Made by a program: the position numbers and the translations under genes
Assembly: GCA_903923795.1 (NCBI GenBank)
Contig: CAIXYX010000143.1
Location: 1 to 9,293, forward strand
Source of the DNA: an uncultured Microcaldota archaeon
Lineage (GTDB): Archaea > Micrarchaeota > Micrarchaeia > Anstonellales > Anstonellaceae
DNA length: 9,293 nucleotides
Direction: 5' to 3'
Shown: piece after piece, positions 5,301 to 9,293 of the stretch
How the letters are laid out: the number at the start of each line of letters is the position of its first letter
Position numbering within the stretch: the first letter of the stretch is position 1
The notes under the pieces: model-generated
The model's input: the letters and a program-made list of their open reading frames with translations, nothing else
Database searches by the model: none
What the model was told of the DNA's origin: nothing

Positions 5301-5966
5301 CTAAATGTCAAGGAAACTCACACCGAAGAATGCAATCGAGAAAAGCAGAAGCCAAATCCGCCAGTCCCACATCAGCACCTTTATCCCGTCAAGCGGATAG
5401 ACCGGCAGCAGGTTGAACATGGCCAGCATCAGGTTCACCTGCACGCCCATGACAAGCACCATGTTCAGGGCCGAATTCTGCGAAGTGGTCAGACCCAAAA
5501 CCGGCCCGCCCACAAACAAAGTGGCAAGCACGAAAAACAACCCCGCGAGACAAATATTCATCAGCGGCCCGGCGACCGAGATAAGACCGTTGGAACGGGG
5601 GTCGAGCCCGCGCATGGAGTATATCATCACCGCGCCCGGCGCCAAGAATACCGGTAGGCGCATGTTCCACAATATCTGCGGCACGATGACAAGGCCCAGC
5701 ATGAGCACAAGCCCGCCCACCCATGCCTCGTAGCGCGCATGGCATCCAAGCTTGTTGGCCACATATTTGTGCGACAACTCGTGCAGGAGAAATCCAGAGC
5801 CGACAGTGATGGCGAAGATTATCATGAAGAATCCGAACGGCCCGGCCTCGACATTTATGCCCCCGTTCTGGAAAGTAAGAGTGAGGCAGATGGCGAGAAT
5901 CGACGTGAGGATGTGTGTCCATTCCTCCCAGTCGATGTTGAATTGTTTTGGTGCGTTCGAATACAT
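5301..5966 (-). CDS. M50 family membrane metalloprotease (site-2-protease-like)
   Basis: Zinc-dependent intramembrane protease of the M50 family, which cuts substrates within or near the membrane. Residues 60-69 carry HELSH (His62, Glu63, His66) in a hydrophobic helix, the zinc-binding and catalytic motif. The second motif, NLLPVYPLDG 185-194 with Asp193, supplies the third zinc ligand. VAGPLMNI 131-138 is the conserved G-P-x-x-N stretch between them. About six membrane segments fit in 221 residues, a minimal core without PDZ or CBS domains. This resembles compact archaeal and bacterial M50 members more than the long RseP type. The ATG at 5966 has GAGG eight bases upstream and TTTTATAT (5994-5987) about 25 bases upstream. 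The gene may therefore have its own promoter as well as lie in the cdc48 cluster. Natural substrates are unknown. Confidence 0.92.
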   Translation of the reverse strand: MYSNAPKQFNIDWEEWTHILTSILAICLTLTFQNGGINVEAGPFGFFMIIFAITVGSGFLLHELSHKYVANKLGCHARYEAWVGGLVLMLGLVIVPQILWNMRLPVFLAPGAVMIYSMRGLDPRSNGLISVAGPLMNICLAGLFFVLATLFVGGPVLGLTTSQNSALNMVLVMGVQVNLMLAMFNLLPVYPLDGIKVLMWDWRIWLLLFSIAFFGVSFLDI

Positions 5967-5986
5967 GGCGAAGCCCTCGCAGTCGG

Positions 5987-5994
5987 ATATAAAA
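5987..5994 (-). promoter_or_regulatory. TATA-like box upstream of the M50 protease gene
   Basis: TTTTATAT on the minus strand, centred about 25 bases before the ATG at 5966, in the 63-bp gap between the two-helix protein gene and the M50 gene. It suggests that the M50 and bud32 genes can be transcribed separately from cdc48. A GAGG Shine-Dalgarno also precedes the ATG, so initiation mode is unclear. Confidence 0.45.
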
Positions 5995-6029
5995 TATTTC
6001 CTCGGGCTCGCGCAGCCCTATTCTTATTC

Positions 6030-6428
6030 TCAAATGACCTTGATCATGTTCTCGGCCTTGATGCTCACTCGCGCCGGAGTGACGAAGCCCGGGTAGGATT
6101 CTATTGTGGCCAATGCCTCCTGCCCTCCATCCAAAGACACCTTGATGTTCTGGTGCAGTTTTCCATTTTCCATCGCCAAAACAAGGCGCACCGCGATGGC
6201 ATTTGTCACAGGGTCGTTTGTGATGAGCAACACCCGCTCGCCCTTTCTCACGCCGAACACATTAGGCAATGCCATGGCCGCCACAATCGCGCCGGCCAGC
6301 GCAAGGGCTTCATATTGGACAAACGCAGCCAGCATGCTGGTGAGGCCCTTATTCGGAGTGAGGAACACCCCGACCATCGCGGGTATGGTGAGCACCGCCA
6401 GGCTTTTGGAGAATATCACGAACCTCAT
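6030..6428 (-). CDS. Unrecognised two-helix membrane protein with a C-terminal soluble domain
   Basis: I do not recognise this 132-residue protein. Two hydrophobic segments (about 6-24 and 33-56) are joined by a short loop with Pro25-Asn-Lys. Residues 60-132 form a mostly beta-rich soluble region: RKGERVLLIT 61-70, AVRLVLAM 79-86, NIKVSLDGG 94-102, and TPARVSIKA 117-125. The soluble part could be a small beta-barrel, as seen in several membrane-anchored archaeal proteins; this is only an impression from the alternating pattern. The ATG at 6428 is preceded by GGAGATG (6440-6434), a good ribosome-binding site, 15 bp after the cdc48 stop. Co-transcription with cdc48 is therefore likely. Its position between an AAA unfoldase and a membrane protease suggests an adaptor or a partner of one of them, which is inference. 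It is an open frame on the coding strand in a tight operon, so very likely real. Confidence 0.75.
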   Translation of the reverse strand: MRFVIFSKSLAVLTIPAMVGVFLTPNKGLTSMLAAFVQYEALALAGAIVAAMALPNVFGVRKGERVLLITNDPVTNAIAVRLVLAMENGKLHQNIKVSLDGGQEALATIESYPGFVTPARVSIKAENMIKVI

Positions 6429-6443
6429 ATTTTCATCTCCAGT

Positions 6444-8663
6444 CTACCTATACATCGTGTCCCCGTGGTCAGATGCGAATTTCTTTATCCTCTCCAAATC
6501 CGCCTTGCCGAACGAGGGTTTGATGCGCTTGGCCGAGGATTCGAAATCCCCACCATTAACCTTCGCCTCCTCCGCCGGCATCGAGGCCCAGTCTCCGCTC
6601 TTCACTTTTGGCGTCAGCCTCCGAATGGCTTCCATGCCCGCCTCGCGGCACAGATTCTCGATGTCCGCGCCGGTGTAGCCGTCGGTGCGTTTGGCCAAAT
6701 CCTTGATGTCGATGTCTTTCGCCACCGGCATCTTTTTGGTGTGCACCTTGAGTATCTCGAGGCGTGTGGGCTCGTCCGGCGCCGGAATCTCGACAACACG
6801 GTCGAAGCGGCCCGCGCGCATGAGTGCAGGGTCAAGTATGTCGGGCCGATTGGTCGCCCCGATGACAATGACATTTTTGAGCGACTGCAATCCGTCCATC
6901 TCGGTGAGCATGGTGTCCACCACCCTCTCGCCCACGCGGTTGCCGGAATCCTCTCCGCCTCCGCGGTGTGATGCGATGGCATCGATTTCGTCGATGAAGA
7001 TGATGCATGGCGCAGCCAGTCTCGCCTTGCGGAACAATTCGCGCACGGTCTTCTCCGACTCGCCCACCCACTTCGAGAGCACTTCGGGCCCTTTTATCGA
7101 GATGAAATTCGTCTCGGTCTCAGTGGCCACAGCTTTCGCGAACATGGTCTTTCCTGTGCCGGGCAGTCCGACAAGCAATATGCCCTTGACCGGCCGAATG
7201 CCGAATTTGCCGAACACCTCGGGTGAGCGCAATGGCAGTTCCACCGCCTCGCGCAGCTCCTTCTTCACCTCTTCCATGCCGCCGATGTCGCCCCACTTTA
7301 TGTTGGGCCTCTCGACAAACACTTCTCTCAAGGCTGACGGATGAATCTCGCGCAGGGCGTTGAGGAAGTCTTCGCGCGTCACGCGCAATTCATCAAGCAC
7401 TTCTGCCGAGATGTAATCCTCGTCGAGGTTTATCTTGGGCAAAATGCGCCGCAGTGTTTTCATCGCGGCCTCTTTGGCCAATGCCGATATGTCTGCGCCT
7501 GTGTAGCCGTGCGTTATGTTGGCCAATTCCTCGATGAGCTTGTTGTCTTTGTTGTCTTTCTCGTCGATCGGCATGTTGCGCGCATGTATCTGCAAAATCT
7601 CGAATCTCGACTTGCGGTCAGGCACGCCAATCTCGATTTCTCTGTCAAAGCGGCCCGGGCGGCGCAATGCGGGGTCAATCGAATTTGGCCTATTGGTGGC
7701 TCCAATCACGATGACTTTTCCTCTTGCCTTCAACCCGTCGAGCAGAGTGAGCAACTGGCTCACCATACGCCTCTCCACCTCGCCCGTTGCCTCTTCCCTC
7801 TTCGGCGCAATGGCGTCCAGCTCGTCCATGAAAATTATCGAGGGTGCGTTGTCTTCGGCGTCCTTGAAAATCTGCCTCATCTTCTCCTCCGACTCACCCA
7901 CGAATTTCGACACGAGTTCGGGGCCGGCAATATGAATGAAATTTGCATCTGATTCAGATGCCACGGCCTTTGCCAGAAGTGTCTTGCCTGTGCCCGGCGG
8001 CCCGTAAATCAGCACGCCTTTCGGCGCCTCTATTCCAAGCCTCTCGAAAAGTTCGGGATGACGAATAGGCAGCTCCACCATTTCGCGGATGCGCTGCACT
8101 TCCTCTTTCAACCCGCCGATGTCCTCATAAGTTATCGAGCTTGAAATTCCGCCCATCTCCTTGACAGGCTCCTCCTTTAGCACCACTTCGGAATTCTCAT
8201 CCACAAGCACTATTCCTGCCGGCTGCACAATGGCGGCTTTCAGCGGGAAAGACGTGCCGAACACGCCGATGAAAATCGTATCTCCGCGTGTGAGCGCGCG
8301 GCCCACCAGTTTCTTTTTGACAAACTGATCAAAGCCAGGCGAATATTTCATGGGCTGTGTGGGGGCGAGCACGACTTTTTTCGCCTGCTTCAACTCGGCC
8401 TTCTTCACCACCACTTTGTCTCCGAGCGCAACGCCCGTGTTCTGGCGCAAATAGCCGTCCATGCGTATGATGCTCATGCCTTCATCTTGGGGATGCGCCT
8501 GCCACACGAGGGCGGCGGTTGTCCTCTTGCCCCGCAGTTCCACTATGTCTCCCGTAGAAACGTCAAGCTCTTTTCGCGCCCGGCTGTCTATGCGCACAAG
8601 GCCGCGGCCCACATCGTTCTGCAGCGCTTCCGCCACTTTCAGCTCGATATTCTTGCCAGGCAT
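6444..8663 (-). CDS. cdc48: Cdc48/VAT AAA+ ATPase (two AAA domains)
   Basis: Homohexameric ATP-driven unfoldase, the archaeal relative of p97/Cdc48 and Thermoplasma VAT, which extracts and unfolds proteins, often for the proteasome. The 739 residues match the family's usual length. The N-domain (1-170) has the double-psi barrel start LKVAEAL..DVGRGLVRID. In D1, Walker A is GPPGTGKT 221-228, Walker B IIFMDELD 276-283, sensor-1 Asn324, arginine fingers at RRPGRFDR 334-341. In D2, Walker A is GLPGTGKT 499-506, Walker B IIFIDEID 554-561, sensor-1 Asn605, and MRAGRFDR 615-622. The second Walker A has Leu where Pro is usual; the Gly, Lys and Thr that bind ATP remain. The last three residues, Met-Tyr-Arg, fit the HbYX tail that docks on 20S proteasomes. 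The ATG at 8663 is preceded by GAGGG. It is first in a cluster with a membrane protein, an M50 protease and bud32. Confidence 0.97.
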   Translation of the reverse strand: MPGKNIELKVAEALQNDVGRGLVRIDSRARKELDVSTGDIVELRGKRTTAALVWQAHPQDEGMSIIRMDGYLRQNTGVALGDKVVVKKAELKQAKKVVLAPTQPMKYSPGFDQFVKKKLVGRALTRGDTIFIGVFGTSFPLKAAIVQPAGIVLVDENSEVVLKEEPVKEMGGISSSITYEDIGGLKEEVQRIREMVELPIRHPELFERLGIEAPKGVLIYGPPGTGKTLLAKAVASESDANFIHIAGPELVSKFVGESEEKMRQIFKDAEDNAPSIIFMDELDAIAPKREEATGEVERRMVSQLLTLLDGLKARGKVIVIGATNRPNSIDPALRRPGRFDREIEIGVPDRKSRFEILQIHARNMPIDEKDNKDNKLIEELANITHGYTGADISALAKEAAMKTLRRILPKINLDEDYISAEVLDELRVTREDFLNALREIHPSALREVFVERPNIKWGDIGGMEEVKKELREAVELPLRSPEVFGKFGIRPVKGILLVGLPGTGKTMFAKAVATETETNFISIKGPEVLSKWVGESEKTVRELFRKARLAAPCIIFIDEIDAIASHRGGGEDSGNRVGERVVDTMLTEMDGLQSLKNVIVIGATNRPDILDPALMRAGRFDRVVEIPAPDEPTRLEILKVHTKKMPVAKDIDIKDLAKRTDGYTGADIENLCREAGMEAIRRLTPKVKSGDWASMPAEEAKVNGGDFESSAKRIKPSFGKADLERIKKFASDHGDTMYR

Positions 8664-8696
8664 GCAAATCCCTCGTATAAATGCTGTAATCTGGGG

Positions 8697-8703
8697 TATT
8701 TAT
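8697..8703 (-). promoter_or_regulatory. TATA-like box of cdc48
   Basis: ATAAATA on the minus strand, centred about 37 bases before the ATG at 8663. At archaeal spacing it would place the transcript start near 8673, giving a leader of about ten bases that carries most of the GAGGG site (8674-8670). A second AT-rich box, GCATTTATA (8684-8676), is too close to the ATG to drive a transcript that includes it. Confidence 0.4.
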
Positions 8704-8757
8704 GGCCCCGTGTCACTCCCGTTAACAGCTCCCATTGAGCATTTATAAAGACTTGTC

Positions 8758-8797
8758 GATGAGCGGTCCGGCCATCAGATCCGGGCCGTCCCTCATC
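8758..8797 (+). repeat. Nested imperfect inverted repeat (hairpin)
   Basis: GATGAG (8758-8763) pairs with CTCATC (8792-8797). Inside it, GG pairs with CC, and CGGCC (8769-8773) pairs with GGCCG (8784-8788) around a ten-base loop, with small bulges. It could act as DNA (a protein site) or as an RNA stem. A plus-strand TATA-like box at 8741-8749 would start transcription near 8770, inside it. Role unknown. Confidence 0.45.
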
Positions 8798-8800
8798 CGG

Positions 8801-8816
8801 CAGCTTTTATAAGCTG
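8801..8816 (+). promoter_or_regulatory. Palindromic TATA element of the right-end membrane protein gene
   Basis: CAGCTT and AAGCTG form a perfect six-base inverted repeat with a four-base centre. The middle reads CTTTTATAAG, a TATA-like box. At archaeal spacing, transcription would begin near 8835, just before the GGGGGG site at 8840-8845 that precedes the TTG at 8853. Symmetry around the TATA box suggests a possible site for a dimeric repressor that blocks the promoter, which is inference. Confidence 0.5.
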
Positions 8817-8852
8817 GCGCGAGTTGGTCCCTCTATTACGGGGGGATAATTC

Positions 8853-9293
8853 TTGGCAAAACCCGCGCGCAAGAAGAAGAGAATCGCACCAGTCCGCCAT
8901 CAATATCGCCCAGCTAAGCTTTCGAAACCGCCAGTCGTTTCCAGGCCGCCTGTCATCTTCCAGTCAGAATCCGTAAGCCCCGCCCCGCCACCCGCTCTCC
9001 CGGTTTTATCGGTCCCCCTTCCATCCGCTCCAGCCCCGCAGGCGCTTGTGGGCAGACCCCTGACTGTCTTGGCCGTTATTCTCTCTCTCCTTGTTCCGGG
9101 CCTTGGCCATTGGATTGTTCTCCACAGCCGCCATGCCCCTGGCTATCTTCTCATGGCTTTCCTCGCCTGGTTCATCGCGCTTTCGGCAGTCACCGCCTGC
9201 TGGTGGGACTGCCAATTCATCTTCGGTTTGCCTATTCTTTCCGTATTCATTCTTCCTCTCGCCATGCACCTCATCGCCGCCTATGACGTGAAA
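8853..9293 (+). CDS. Membrane protein with basic, proline-rich N-terminus; C-terminal part beyond the window
   Basis: The frame is open for 147 codons up to the right edge, so the protein is incomplete. It starts with a basic stretch (MAKPARKKKRIAPVRHQYRP, 1-20). A Pro/Ala/Ser/Val-rich region follows to about 68, then hydrophobic segments near 70-90, 98-117 and 122-143. LLVPGLGHWIV (79-89) resembles the Pro-Gly-Leu-Gly helix start of TM2-like and related small membrane proteins, but I cannot name a family. The start is TTG at 8853: an in-frame stop (TAA at 8847-8849) lies just upstream, there is no in-frame ATG before codon 101, and GGGGGG (8840-8845) sits seven bases before it. A TATA element lies at 8805-8812. 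The long disordered, presumably cytoplasmic tail is notable. The gene is divergent from cdc48. It is probably real; no function is claimed. Confidence 0.72.
   Translation, partial: MAKPARKKKRIAPVRHQYRPAKLSKPPVVSRPPVIFQSESVSPAPPPALPVLSVPLPSAPAPQALVGRPLTVLAVILSLLVPGLGHWIVLHSRHAPGYLLMAFLAWFIALSAVTACWWDCQFIFGLPILSVFILPLAMHLIAAYDVK

Larger units (their letters stand above)
8664..8852. promoter_or_regulatory. Divergent regulatory region between cdc48 and the right-end membrane protein gene
   Basis: This 189-bp region is the longest non-coding stretch in the window. It holds GAGGG and an ATAAATA box for cdc48. Two copies of GCATTTATA face outward, at 8684-8676 on the minus strand and 8739-8747 on the plus strand. 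There is a 40-nt nested hairpin at 8758-8797 and a TATA-containing palindrome at 8801-8816. No tRNA or other RNA gene is recognised. A 17-codon frame, ATG at 8759 to TAA at 8810-8812, coincides with the hairpin and has no supporting start signal. Confidence 0.6.

Noticed and set aside
5288..5311. TTG extension of Bud32
   Set aside because: It overlaps the M50 stop codon and contains the GGAG site that serves the ATG at 5287.
5739..6971. Plus-strand 410-codon frame
   Set aside because: It lies antisense to the M50, two-helix protein and cdc48 genes, all supported by motifs; long antisense frames are common at this base composition.
8759..8812. 17-codon frame inside the cdc48 upstream region
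   Set aside because: It has no Shine-Dalgarno, TATA spacing does not match, and the sequence is explained by the hairpin and palindrome.
9006..9269. Minus-strand 87-codon frame near the right edge
   Set aside because: It is antisense to the partial membrane protein gene, which has a start signal and a typical membrane-protein pattern.
1..9293. tRNA, rRNA, CRISPR array, insertion sequence or integration site
   Set aside because: No cloverleaf sequence, regular repeat-spacer pattern, transposase motif or flanking direct repeats were seen on reading both strands; a covariance-model scan would be needed to exclude small RNAs.

Overview
The window looks archaeal. Seen directly: a Trm1-type tRNA methyltransferase, a Bud32-type kinase, a two-AAA Cdc48/VAT ATPase, a DUF357 protein, a 37-residue ribosomal protein eL41, and AT-rich TATA-like boxes about 25-30 nt before several starts. 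Base composition is moderately GC-rich and genes are tightly packed, with spacers often under 20 bp. A compact DPANN-type archaeon is a reasonable guess, but the window alone cannot fix the lineage.

Layout, left to right. (1) The minus-strand trm1 gene runs off the left edge. It is divergent, with only a 12-bp gap, from a plus-strand EPSP-synthase-fold gene (933-2264) that has lost most of the family's active-site residues. (2) A minus-strand DUF357 gene is convergent with that gene. It is divergent from a tiny plus-strand eL41 gene with a TTG start (2604-2717), and a single symmetrical TATA element lies between the two. (3) A plus-strand operon holds a five-helix EamA-type membrane protein, a HAD phosphatase and a CDP-alcohol phosphatidyltransferase (2849-4623), with gaps of 6 and 2 nt. 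(4) A convergent minus-strand cluster reads, in transcription order, cdc48, an unrecognised two-helix membrane protein, an M50 (site-2-protease-like) membrane metalloprotease, and bud32 (8663 down to 4640). (5) A 189-bp divergent regulatory region holds several TATA-like boxes and two hairpins. (6) A partial proline-rich membrane protein gene with a TTG start runs off the right edge.

How the genes may work together. Group 3 could couple polar-lipid headgroup transfer, dephosphorylation and transport. Group 4 combines an unfoldase/segregase with an intramembrane protease, which suggests membrane-protein quality control or regulated proteolysis; bud32 at its end belongs to the KEOPS tRNA t6A complex and may simply share the transcript. 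These links are inferences from gene order.

Points most worth a second look: the EPSP-synthase-family protein that appears to be a conserved pseudoenzyme; the eL41 gene, easily missed because it is tiny and starts with TTG; the cdc48/2-TM/M50 cluster with its unknown membrane protein; and a GCATTTAA octamer at almost the same distance upstream of two genes that lack a Shine-Dalgarno sequence.
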